Below are positions 1 through 10,400 of a stretch of DNA of 64,000 nt, one piece after another. Within the stretch, counting starts at the first letter, position 1, and each line of letters opens with the position of its first letter. Below the pieces are notes generated by a model. The model was not told where the DNA came from. It worked only from the letters and a program-made list of their open reading frames with translations, and searched no databases. The translations under genes and the position numbers were made by a program. Origin of the DNA: Zerene cesonia (taxonomy: Eukaryota; Arthropoda; Insecta; Lepidoptera; Pieridae); assembly GCF_012273895.1 (NCBI RefSeq), contig NC_052119.1, forward strand, positions 4,907,990 through 4,971,989. Reading direction: 5' to 3'.

Positions 1-59
1 TCTATAACTTCTGATGCTACAACTGCATCATAGTGGTTCGAAAATTCCTTTGAGTGCTC
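1..59 (-). CDS. COQ3: COQ3 exon 5 (cut by window edge)
   Basis: The acceptor AAAATTACAG precedes position 59. Nineteen codons plus two bases read EHSKEFSNHYDAVVASEVI, matching the methyltransferase DAVVASEVIEHV-type motif II region. The phase agrees with exon 4. The exon continues beyond base 1. Confidence 0.88.
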
Positions 60-3000
60 CTGTAATTTTATTTAATGGTAAAATAAATGGTTTCGAATTT
101 CACCTGATAATTTTTTTTATATTCGTTAAAAAATTCTCAATAATTTTGCACCTCTTATGTTATCGATATATACTACGTTATAAAAAATAAACATTAACAC
201 TGAATAAGTTATCGATATACTTTCGTTAATCACTACATAGTGTAAAGCAGTCGTTTCCCGAGTCTACTATTATCTATACTATCTGTATGCTTAGATTTTT
301 AAATCTAGACAAAAAGCTTTTAATGTTTTTTTTTTTTAATACAGATTGATTCAAGAGTAAGGTTTATATGTATCACTAGCTGCATCCGGCAAACGCTGTT
401 CTGCCTTACTCTGATCATTTAGGGGGATGAAAAATAGATATTGGCCGATTCTCATAGATACCGGATAAGCACAAAAAATTTCATCAAAATCGGTAACACG
501 AGAATTTTATATATTAGACAACATCTATTAAACTACTCCGAATTTTACGTGTGCGAAGCCGCGGGCAAAAACTGTTAACAAATAAAATAAAAACGATTAC
601 CTCAATAGTTGTGCAGTAATATGTAGGTTTGTTGTCAGCTATTTTAGGGTCGACATGGCTGTGTTGTTTTGCCAATTCAATCAAATCCTTGCTCGCATCA
701 ACGCCAGTTACGATTGCGCCAATTCTTGCCAAGCCCTGGATTAAAAGAGTAATCCTGCCTCGTGATCAAATTTTTTCTATTCTTTCAAAATTTCTCATTT
801 ATAAAGCATTTCAATGCTATAAAACTAAAAAATTAAATTTAACAAAGGCCGCGTTCCATCGATACAATATTGTAATCATTGAAATAATGGTTCTTAATCA
901 TCTCAATAGATGGCGTGGGGTGCCCCTTAGGCACATGAAACCGAAAGAGTAGAATAAATTCGATTACTGTGGCAGGATCACGGGTGGCCGAGAGGCTAGG
1001 CGTTGCTACGGTTAGGCAAGAAACGCAGGTTCGAATCCTGCCTCGTGATCAAATTTTTTCTATTCTTTCAAAATTTCTCAGAGTAATACTGTATAAAATA
1101 ATAAATTTAACTCAATTCATGCCCTTGCTCTGCCTGAATTGATCCAGGGACTATGTATAAAGCTAACGCCGTAAAAGAAAATTCTATTTTTTTTTTTATT
1201 TAATTTTAGTGCCCATACAATTTACAAAATCGGTCAATCATTATCTTCCTGTATTATGATGATTCAAAAGCGTTTGCGAGAATTCTAGTTGAATAAATAA
1301 ATGCTTGAGCATGAGTTTGAATTGATAAATATCAAACTAATTATCCGGGAGTAGTTATCTTTTGTTGAGACGCCCAACATATATTGATACAAATTCTCAA
1401 TTGTGCTCGCTAACAGCGATAGCAGGATTAGCAGGGATAAACTATGTCGAAATGACGGTTGAAGCTTTGACGTTTAGCTACTATCAAAGCAGAGAATTTT
1501 CGTGAAAAAATTTGTTAGGCGTCACGACAAAAGACCTTACGGAACATAAGCTCGTTATTAATCAATTACAACAATGGACCTAGTTTCCCTGTCCATCATT
1601 ACTGGTATAAAACTAAGACGAATAATCGGTCTATTCATGTCAAAGTAGGTAATTTGTAGGTACAAATCCACAACGAAATTATTTTACATTTAAAACTGGA
1701 AGTTTGCCTTGACTTAATTGGAATAATCCTTTCGCTACATAATGTTTATGCTACTTTAGTTCTGAATTAATAGTTATAAGACTTTATAAGGAATCAAATT
1801 TGTCATTTCTATATTTATAAATGATATCATATTATATACGACTTTAGAATACAAGCACCATTAAAATGTTGATAATAACATTAGCGTTTGCACTCGCAAC
1901 TTAACATGAAATTACAATATGCAAATCAACGGGATGTTTGTCAATTTTTTCTGGATTTATTCACAATTTTTTCAACTGGGCGTGATATGTGGATTTCGAT
2001 GGCGTGTGAAGCGAAATGAGTCACGAGGCCGATTTTGAAGCAAAGCAGTAATATAATAAATAAATCAGGATTAGAATACTTTTCTTTAGAAAAAAGTTAA
2101 ATAAAAATAAAATACACAAACTAAACTATTATTACACCAATGAAATGTCTATAAAAAGGAACAAATCCTGGAATATATTATACATAGGGCAATTTTACGA
2201 AAAAATGCCATAATTAAAAACTTTTTGGTTCATGTATGTCAATAAGAATAATGTTTAAACACACAGCGCAGAGAGATATTTTATTTCTATTTTTAAATAT
2301 AATAGCAACTCTTAGTTAAAGTTCATAGGCAGTAATAGCAATAAAAAAATAAGCAGTGGAGGACGTCGGGCTTCAAAATCGATAAGTCGGGGTTCGAGAC
2401 CAGTAGAGCGTGCAGGAAATAAATTGATTTTTCAATTTATGTGCACACATCGTCACTGCTTGAAACGGTGAAGGAAAACATCGTGAGAAAACCGGCAAGT
2501 CGCAGACTTAAAAAAAAAAGTTCGACGACATGTGACTTCTGCCAACCTGCACTTGGCCAGCATGGTGGATTATGGCCTGAACCTTCATAGGAGGCCTACG
2601 TCCCAGCAGTGGAAACATATATGGGCTGATGATGATGAATAGAAAAAAGTAAAAGCTTAGACAAGAAACAAAACATGGATTATTATAAATGATTTTTTTT
2701 GTACTGTTAGAATCTTATTCAAATATTATTATGCATACAAATACAAATGCTACAGGTATTATTTATTATGTCACAATGTTGTATTCTGAGATATATTAAA
2801 TAGCTACCTCAGATAGAATCCCCCCGCCGCAGCCAATATCCAATATCTTCTTATTAGCCAATGGGGTAAGAGTTTTGCCCTGTTCTGTTTCAGACACAAG
2901 ACCATCTCTTACAAAAGGTATTCTAGTGGAAATGAGAAACTAATCTTATTATTATGGAAATAAACAAAAAGGCAGTTTGTATACTATTATAAAGACAAAT

Positions 3001-3085
3001 TGTATAAATAATACAGAAAGAAAGAATTCCAAAGCCATCTTTGCTCATAGCTCCCAAAAAAAAAAACAACAAGTAAGGATTCATT

Positions 3086-3135
<50 letters not shown>

Positions 3136-3943
3136 TCAGTAGTACAATTTTGAATAGCACAAATTGCTGAATTGTAGCATACGAATAAAAATAAAAGTAT
3201 GATAGAAATATGTTATTATTATTTACCTGACAAGATTGAAGCTATGCAACGCTTTAATACTGCCATTGGTATCCCACCAGTCCTTCATCAGGTTACTGTG
3301 TCTCTGAACATCCCCTTCGTCAACTGTTGATTTCGGCTTGTTCGATTTAGACATATTCATACTTAATGACATACTTCTCCTTAAATTATTTTTTAGTAGA
3401 CTGAAATAACAAAAAAACAACAATTGCTTTTATTATATGTTTTAATTAGAACAAATTATTTCAAACATTGAAAATTTCCTACATGTTCCAGAAAAACATC
3501 CAAACGCTAATTATTGAGTTCACCAATATTATTATTTCAGGCCAATTCTAACAAGGGCTACTTTTGAATTTACTAATCTTTGGTAAAATTTATGAATTAG
3601 TTGTAAGATTAAATGCTAAAGAAGATCAATGTGTTTCTTCATAGAATGTATTGTTATTTGCAATACCTGACATATATTTCACTTTATATACCAATATATT
3701 AGTAACAATGGACTAACATATTTTAAATTAAAACACTTACTTATCTAGAACCATTTAATATTGCATAAATTTCAAATTAAGATAGAAGTTACTTAATTTA
3801 ATTTATCAATATATTTTAATTGATTATTTTATTTTACTTGTACTAAGGATCCTTATCATTGAATATATAAATAACTTTACTTACCCATTATTGAACATAC
3901 ATTTGGTAACCCAAGTGGTAGGTCGTAACGAATTTACGTTCAT
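1..3943 (-). CDS. COQ3: Ubiquinone biosynthesis O-methyltransferase, mitochondrial (5' part, five exons)
   Basis: COQ3 is a SAM-dependent methyltransferase of the mitochondrial matrix face of the inner membrane; it does both O-methylations in ubiquinone synthesis as part of the COQ complex. Exons, in minus-strand order: 3943-3885, 3400-3227, 2922-2808, 735-601 and 59-1 (partial). All junctions are GT/AG and in phase. The first ~46 residues have no acidic residue but several Arg, Lys and Ser, as in a mitochondrial presequence. Then comes the family's WWD motif (MKDWWDTNG), an LHSFN stretch, SAM-binding motif I (ILDIGCGGGILSE), GVDAS (end of strand 2), and DAVVASEVI (motif II region). About 179 residues are encoded here. 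The usual length is near 300, so the 3' exons lie left of the window. The start is the only Met in exon 1 that gives an open frame from the leader. Identification rests on motif order and exon phase. Confidence 0.93.
376..518 (-). mobile_element. Short non-autonomous Helitron in a COQ3 intron
   Basis: On the minus strand it starts TCTAATATATAAAATTCTCG and ends in CTAG (379-376), with the T of the A/T target next to it. It shares its interior (CTGTTCTGCCTTA, CCGATTCTCATAGATACCGG) with 53609-53787, and its start with 56515. It lies between COQ3 exons 4 and 5. Confidence 0.7.
519..590 (+). mobile_element. Helitron 3'-tail remnant beside the COQ3 exon 4 donor
   Basis: It holds the hairpin-type tail GCGAAGCCGCGGGC seen in Helitron ends, followed by AAAAACTG where CTAG would be expected. 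The 5' part is not recognisable. It sits just inside the intron that follows COQ3 exon 4. Confidence 0.5.
601..735 (-). CDS. COQ3: COQ3 exon 4
   Basis: Exactly 45 codons (GLARIGAIVTGVDASKD and onwards, ending in CTTIE), phase 0 at both ends. The acceptor AG is at 737-736 and the donor GAG|GTAATC. It continues the Rossmann fold after motif I. A mobile element with its target-site duplication begins only 10 bp upstream of this acceptor (746-1087), and a Helitron tail remnant lies about 25 bp beyond the donor. Confidence 0.93.
754..1079 (+). mobile_element. SINE-A copy 1: tail-body-tRNA-tail element with 8-bp TSD
   Basis: A 326-bp insertion flanked by the direct repeat AGAGTAAT (746-753 and 1080-1087). 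Order: the last bases of a tRNA-like region plus a T-rich tail (754-799), a body of about 175 bp, a complete 73-nt tRNA-like region (977-1049), then the same tail again (to 1079). The two tail blocks are 283 bp apart and essentially identical. A second, similarly built copy lies at 28212-28536. It sits in the COQ3 intron upstream of exon 4. I do not recognise a published family name. Confidence 0.85.
977..1049 (+). repeat. tRNA-like pol III promoter region of SINE-A copy 1 (not a tRNA gene)
   Basis: It folds as a degenerate tRNA: acceptor arm ATCACGG/TCGTGAT, A box GGTGGCCGAGAGGCTAGG (the Leu/Ser-like D arm), anticodon stem TTGCT/GGCAA with loop ACGGTTA, and T arm GCAGG-TTCGAAT-CCTGC containing a perfect B box. 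Position 33 is C rather than U, and the variable loop is short despite the Leu/Ser-type D arm. It lies inside a repeated element, so it is a SINE head and not a decoding tRNA. Confidence 0.8.
2353..2639 (+). mobile_element. SINE-B: tRNA-derived SINE with (GAT)n tail
   Basis: The 5' part carries a pol III B box (GGGGTTCGAGACC, about 2390-2402). The 3' part has the widespread lepidopteran tail wording: GCCTACGTCCCAGCAGTGG, then ATATGGGCTGATGATGATG. The length of about 287 bp suits a nearly complete SINE. It lies in the COQ3 intron between exons 3 and 4. The flanks are A-rich and no sure target-site duplication is visible. Family name not assigned. Confidence 0.75.
2808..2922 (-). CDS. COQ3: COQ3 exon 3 (SAM motif I)
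   Basis: The acceptor is TTTCCACTAG and the donor GAG|GTAGCT. The 38 codons include RDGLV and then KKILDIGCGGGILSE, the glycine-rich SAM-binding loop. The intron between exons 3 and 2 carries a long (TA)n microsatellite at about 3089-3134. Confidence 0.93.
3089..3134. repeat. (TA)n microsatellite
   Basis: About 23 uninterrupted TA units in the COQ3 intron between exons 2 and 3. It is likely length-variable. Confidence 0.95.
3227..3400 (-). CDS. COQ3: COQ3 exon 2
   Basis: The acceptor TTATTTCAG lies just 5' of position 3400 and the donor is CAG|GTAAAT (GT at 3226-3225). The exon codes 57 full codons, including the basic end of the leader, TVDEGDVQRHS, and MKDWWDTNG, the conserved start of the mature enzyme. 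The last codon AG|A is split with exon 3. Confidence 0.92.
3885..3943 (-). CDS. COQ3: COQ3 exon 1 (start, targeting leader)
   Basis: ATG is at 3943-3941. The exon codes 19 residues plus two bases and ends at a strong donor (GG|GTAAGT, GT at 3884-3883). The peptide starts MNVNSLRPTTWVTKC and has no acidic residue. The split codon GG+T gives Gly on joining to exon 2. Confidence 0.85.
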
Positions 3944-4730
3944 TTTTCGAAACGATAAACTCTGAAACTAAATGTCCTGTTTAATAAACGGATCTCTCTC
4001 AAGTGTTTAAAAGATTTGCACAATGCAATAAATATGCATACGATAAACAATTACAATTGTAAATCCACTCATTATTTAAACACATACCTACCTTATATTG
4101 TAATATAGTTTTAACAATTTAAAGTTTTGTCGTGTTTATACATGTATCTCATTAAATAATATACAAAACGACCGAATAATCAGATGTTTCGTAACAGTTT
4201 AAGTAAAATATATTTTTAAGTGGCTGTTGGTTATGTTTTTTTTTTCGTTCTCAACAATTATTTTATTCCAATTCAATTATATTTTATGAACAGTTTACTA
4301 TTCCACAAATTAATAAATATCTTAAATGAGTGTGTATTAGTAAGTATATAAAAATATAACTGATTTTGGGTATCTAATATCTATCGAGTTTGGACTATCG
4401 AGTTTTATTATTTTTGAATTGACATTTCCTTAGTTGTCAGTATTGACATTGTCAGCTGACATAAAATGTCAAAAGTGTGGCTAATATAAAAAAAAAAACC
4501 TGTATTCTGGCTACAAGAGAAAAAAAAAAAAAACAATCCTCCTAAAAAACCGACCAACACAAAAACATTTTAAAGTTCTTGAAGTTTTCTTTGATTGTTA
4601 CTTATTTTGCTTTGCAGAAAAGAAGGTCAGAATATATCATTTTATTTTGGGTGTGAAGTCAATGGAAGGTAATTATTTTAAGTAAATAATCAAAGATAGG
4701 TCTGTACTTACCTACTTTGTTATCTTATAT

Positions 4731-5184
4731 TCTTATATCTTTAAACGAGCAATTCTTGTATATATATATATAATTGGAATCTAGGAATCGGCTCCAACGA
4801 TTTTCATGAAATTTAGTATATAGGGGGTTTCGGGGGCGATAAATCGATCTAGCTAGGAATTTTTTTTAGAAAATGTCATATTCGTGTTTTATCGACTTAA
4901 ACTTACTTTTTTAACAAATAGGAGGCGTTTGAGTAGTCCCAATTTATTATGACTCTTCTTGATATCTATTGGCGAATAATAATACTATAAATGCGAAAGT
5001 TTGTGAGGATGGATGCTTATGTATGTGTGCGTCTGTTACTCTTTCACGCAAAAACTACTGAACCGATTGCAATGAAATTTGCTTCGTAGATAGCTGGACA
5101 ACTGAAATAACACATAGGCACTTTTTATACCGATATTCCTACGGGATACGGATTTACGCGGTTTCAACCGCGGGTCACAGCTAG
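4731..5184 (+). mobile_element. Full-length composite non-autonomous Helitron
   Basis: It starts TCTTATATCTTTAAACGAGC and ends with the hairpin GCGGTTTCAACCGC, then GGTCACAG and CTAG (5181-5184), followed by T. The interior holds a short TA run, then the phrase ATAGGGGGTTTCGGGGGCG. The copy at 36662-37000 shares both ends on the opposite strand. No Rep/helicase ORF is present, so it depends on an autonomous partner elsewhere. Confidence 0.8.
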
Positions 5185-5767
5185 TCTATATAGTATCACA
5201 CATACCTAGTAAAAAAAACATATTTATAGTATATAGTCCTATTCATATAAAAGACGCAATAATAGATATGCGTAGATATGTGTAGTTGCAGTTTTTAATA
5301 ATATAATGCCTTTTGATGGTCACTTGGCTTATGGAATACCACTTTAAAAACTATCGATACAAAAACACCTGTGAAATGTGTTACGGTGGCTTTCAAATTG
5401 ATTTGGTATTCATTACGTTATATCAGTTGATAACTGAGAATAGCCAATACGAAAAATATAGCTTGTCTAGAAATCATTGAGTACCGTGCAAAGTTATCAT
5501 CACTATGAAATGTCAAATAAGATACGCAATAGTTCTGCAGGTGGCCCATCCGACTAGGTATCTATAAATTAGGGTAAGACTAACTATAACGTCCATGCAC
5601 GAGTGTCGCGAGCCACATTCATAATTAGTACAACTTTGATTACGTCCGAAAAACCGGTCTTAACTCGAATACGCAAACCTCAAGGCAAATAGCAAATGCA
5701 TTTTTACACGTGTGTGTTCGATATTCGCCTCGTGTAAATGCACTGCTACAATTGCGTAACAATACAT

Positions 5768-6080
5768 TTTTTTATGTTATTACGGGCAACTAAGCTGATG
5801 GTTAGCAGATAGCCTAAAGCGATCTCCCCACCCCTGAACATTTGCAAATGTCAGGGCGCTGCAAATAGGTTGCCCGTCTATGAAAGTATTAACGACGGGA
5901 ATAAAGAAATGGATTATAATGTATGTGTTCAAAATATAAATAAATGAATTTGAATTTGTTCTCTGAAGGGTGAGGATAAGGGTATCCTCCACTTACCGAA
6001 CGAATCACAGTGTCTTATTACAATTTCAAACCCATGATCTGTAAATCTACATGTGCTATTGCCTCTTCACTAACACTTCG
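5768..6080 (-). mobile_element. Degenerate SINE-C copy
   Basis: Read on the minus strand, it ends in ATAACATAAAAAAA, preceded by GCCCGTAA, and contains the family's internal phrases (CATTTGCAAATG near 5840, TTCGGTAAGTGGAGGATACC near 5990). An eroded A/B-box region lies near 6010-6080. It resembles 61715-62060 throughout. Confidence 0.6.
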
Positions 6081-7190
6081 TACTGATTAAACTTTATATT
6101 ATCGACTGCAGAGTAGTCAATCATTATAACAATTCCTTGCTCTCATCGTATACAGAATATGAATTAATTAATATGTAACATAAAACCAGACAGTCTATCT
6201 TCTGATCCGTATTACCAGCATATCTATTTATTCAGTTATGAACGGACCGGACATAATTTTCAGCAGACTACCGAGTACCTATTATATATTACTAGTATAG
6301 TACATATATTCTTAGATGTAGCTAACTATAATCCGTTAAACAACGATTTATTACGGTTTAAGTTACAACCCGGCATTTAATATCGTACTGTGTGATATAC
6401 ATTCACTGTGGGGCAATATCGCGTGATAGGCCGTGTAACATAAAATAGTTGAGATTGACACATAATGTAATGAGGGTTCTTTGTTTACTTTATATCGATC
6501 TCATCGCGGTTCTTTTGAGTTTAGTTAAAATTTGTTCATTGTAATTAAGCTGTAAGAAGTGAAATTTTAAATCATATTCTTTATTTTCTACTACTGCCTA
6601 CTATCATACTAACTTTCTCCCTGCGGTTTTGCATGCGTAGTCTTAAGAAGAGCTAGATGGTTCCGGGGTTTTCAACGCAATATACAATTTCAGGTAAATT
6701 AGGGGCTTTACTCAATTTCCTTCAGATAGTTTAGTTTTCGAGCGATAATGCTTTTGTTTATATGCCCACTTGGGTAGTTTGAATTACTGGAATGGGATAA
6801 GTAAATGCAAGCGATGCACACACTACGCTTAAAATCTGCGTGCCGAGTAAGTTCTCATAAGTATTATGTTATCTGTAGTTCTAAGTTTGAAAATATAATT
6901 TTGTGGCCGATTTTTACCCGCGAACATTTTTAATAATTCCCAGATTTAAAATAAGTCGAAAAAAATCCGCAAGCGGTGCCGCTTACTTGAATCACAACAT
7001 CACCTATCACTACGGTTTAATCTGCGGAGGTTTAATTGTAGTGCGGTCTAGGCCTAAGGCTTCAACAATGGACACAAAGAGTTTGCGCTTTATTTCGTTT
7101 ATAATTATTTTTACTGATAAACAAAACACAAGTACGTAAGCTGTCAAAAGATGAACGTTTGTTTGTCGCGTGATTAATGAATATAATAAT

Positions 7191-7424
7191 ATGAATAAAG
7201 GAGTGTCCAATAAAAACGGAATAGTGAGTAGCAATGAATCTTACGCTAAAAGCGCTTTTACCTTAACGTTTGTTATAGAAATACTCGGCCTGGATATTTG
7301 GCATGACTGCAATGAAGGCTGGTTAGATTTGGGGACATGCTACCAGGGGATAAAGATACAATATCAATTATATCCAGGGCAGAGTTATGATGTTGATGTT
7401 TTGATTTGGCCTCATGTAGTTAAG
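7191..7424 (+). CDS. CFAP92-like gene, exon 1
   Basis: I chose ATG 7191 (MNKGVSNKNG) because no acceptor AG upstream keeps the frame open. The exon has 78 codons, phase 0, with donor AAG|GTGGGT at 7425. It contains the segments LTFVIEILGLDIWHDCNEGW and GIKIQYQLYPGQSYDVDVL, an alternating beta-strand pattern. A further 5' exon cannot be excluded. Confidence 0.6.
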
Positions 7425-10400
7425 GTGGGTCGTTTTGTTCGGATTTTAAAATAAATGTTATTTTATGATTATTGTAGCATTGAACAAGAACATAACATAA
7501 AAAATGTTATGGGAAATGAAAAACCCAAAATTTATAAAAAACAATTAATAACAATGACATTGTAAGTAAAATATTTCTATAATATTCGTAACATTTTAAT
7601 AATATTCGTTATCAATTCAGATTTGGTGTGGAATGCAGTACGGCTGGGTTCGAACGTGGCAATTTTTAGAGAGACGTTGGTTTGCCTTTACCATACGCCA
7701 TGCCTTCCCAGTCAGAGTTACGGATTTTCAGAACTTCGTAGCTACAGTGACCCCTACGTTCGGTTTCGGCGCGCTCAGTGCAAAGTAAATATCACTAACA
7801 CTATAAATGTGCACCCAAATTTAATATAATTAGGAGATTAGGAGTTCTTATGTACAATTATATTGATCGATCGAATTATACAGATACAACCCATACAAAT
7901 TACGAATATAATATACCTTAGTAAGCTTATTTTGGTTCAGGAATAAGAGCACTAAAGTTATTTTATTTTCATAAAATTGGATGCGCATAATTTTAGTTTT
8001 TGTCTCAATCTACATCCCCAAGTCATATTTGTATAATTATTGGATTTATGACATCTAGCTGCGGCACAATGTGTAGGATACTTGTGAAAAGAATTAAATG
8101 AAGAAATAATAAGTTTTGTTTGTCTTTTCTATTTTCTAGAACAAAAATACTCTTACTATAACAATTAAAAAATAATTAATAAAAAATATAGTTTTTGTTA
8201 TCCATTATGAAATATAGACTAACAACTTTATTTTAAGTGCCAAAAATGACAAAAATGTGGAAGTATATCTGCCTGAATTGAAGTTTGGTGAGCGAAGATA
8301 TTTTGGTGATGTCATTGAAAAAGAAGAAAGTGTAGATGCGTTTATTCAACATATTATATGGAGCTCGGTGAATGAATTTATACCGCAGTCTTATTTGGAT
8401 GGAGTGTTTGATTGCCCCCAAACCGTGTCAGGTTGCGAATTGGAAAATTACCATAATTTTATGCGAGTATACTTAATATACATTGCCAAAGGATTGTGCA
8501 TCATCGCCGAAAATTCTTGCGTTCGTATGAAATGGGATCACGAACCTAAATGGGAAAATCGTTATCACTTCTCGTATTCAATAATAACCATTGTTTTAAT
8601 AATCAGTTTTCTGAGTTAATGTGATCTAAATTTGTGAAAATCGGTATTTTAATTTATTTGTGAATTTGTCACCAATATATTATAAAAATGTACAAATTCC
8701 CTCCAAATTCTCTTTGCAACGGATACTCTCATTGATAGAAGGATCGTTTACGAAGTAAAATTAATTTCGAGAAAGTATGTGTTGTTGCTATCTATTTTGT
8801 TTCTGCGCTTAAGCTTTAGTTTTTTACTAGGGAGCACAGCTTTTTACTAGGGAAAATGTTTAATTTTACAAAGATCAAGTAGAGCGCTGCATGATATTTA
8901 TTATGCATGTATTCAACACTTAAGATAAATTTCAATTGTTTTGATTAGATATCAGACATCAAGATGCTGCTATTTCTAAGGTTCAAGAAACAATTCTAAG
9001 TAGAATTATGTCTGAGGAAGAAATTGAACCTGAACCTGAGGAAGCGTTCAAGTCAAGAGACAGACGAGAATCTAAATTTCCGAAGGACAAGAAGAAGATT
9101 CTCGAAGCGCCGAAATTAAAGTTTGAAATTAACCTTTCTGGTGACGTTATATTGGCTGGTATATTCATTTTATTGCTTTATCTAATGATTCTCCAATGAT
9201 CCTACTTTATTGAAAAATAACTCTTGTGGTTACTTTTATTACGACTATTTCATTGAATGATTAATTCGGTACGTTAAATTTCAGAACGTAAAGTCAATAT
9301 TTAATTTAGACGTTTAAACCGATGTCCAATAAATCTTGGTGATAATTAATATTGTAATTAACAAGAGAATTGTACATTAGATACTTAACTCAAACAACAA
9401 TCTAGGATTTGCTTAGACAATAAATTGCGTTTTTTTGTAGATTTTTATTGATAAAGAGAGAAAATTACGAAATAGAAATTAATTCGATCATTCTTCATAA
9501 GATGATAAGAAGCTGTTCAGTCAGAATCAAGAATATTTGAAAATTAAGGTCGAAATCAAAGAATACCTAAACATTTTCTTTCACCATAACATCACCGTCC
9601 TTTCCAACTCTCTTCAAAACCAGTGATAAAATAAATATAAATTGAACAACCTTATAAGCAAGATAATAATGGTTTTGGACTATCGTGATGAATTAATTAT
9701 AAACTCGATACATAATGTAAATCTAGACCGATTCTTGTTTTAAAAAATTAGGCAAATTGTACAATCTATAAATACGTAAATAAAATTTTAGGAGTTGGGA
9801 GGATAACACAATTTAATACCATCGGCGATCGACCAGCAGAACTTGGGGAGATGATAGTTTTAATAAGTAGTAACAACCTTCCTGCTTCTGATGATTTACC
9901 GATTATATTCGTGAACGTAGAAACATTGAGCGACATTCCTGTGGAAGAATTAAAAAAAGCCAGGTATTTATTCCGTTGGTCATAGATTTCATGTGCAAAT
10001 AATAAGACTTGCAATATTAAAGCTTCGCTATTAAAATTTGCTGCTCAAATCTAATAAACATACCGATAATATTCAAGGATATCTCAATTATATACACGAT
10101 GGAAAATTGCGCACGAAGTACACGATTCCGACGTACAACAAATTAAAACTAAGAAACAAATTAATTTTAACGACCGCCATGCAATCCCGTTGGAACATTG
10201 CATAGCACCACATGTGACGTCATCATTTTTGGATAATCCATTTGAAATCGAGGTAGTTTTACGATTTTGTACTTTATTTCTTGTTTGAACACTGCATTTG
10301 AGATTTTATAATTTTCAGTTACGAGGTATACTTCAAGCTTCTAACAGCAGTGACAATATAAAATTTTTCAATCAAGGTACTGTTTCAAAAATGCCAATCA

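Larger units (their letters stand above)
3944..7190. other. Divergent intergenic region, COQ3 to the CFAP92-like gene
   Basis: The 3.2 kb between two divergent start codons must hold both promoters. It contains a Helitron (4731-5184) and a degenerate SINE-C (5768-6080). A short ORF at 6903-7139 has no splice or codon support. I can name no core promoter motif with confidence. Confidence 0.6.

Noticed and set aside
629..952. Plus-strand ORF over COQ3 exon 4 and SINE-A
   Set aside because: Antisense shadow of exon 4 continuing into a mobile element.
977..1049. Functional tRNA-Leu or tRNA-Thr gene
   Set aside because: No U33, a D arm and variable loop of mixed class, and it sits within a dispersed repeat with TSDs.
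8524..8619. C-terminal membrane anchor ending SIITIVLIISFLS
   Set aside because: Better explained as intron readthrough after a donor; exons 4-10 continue the protein in phase.
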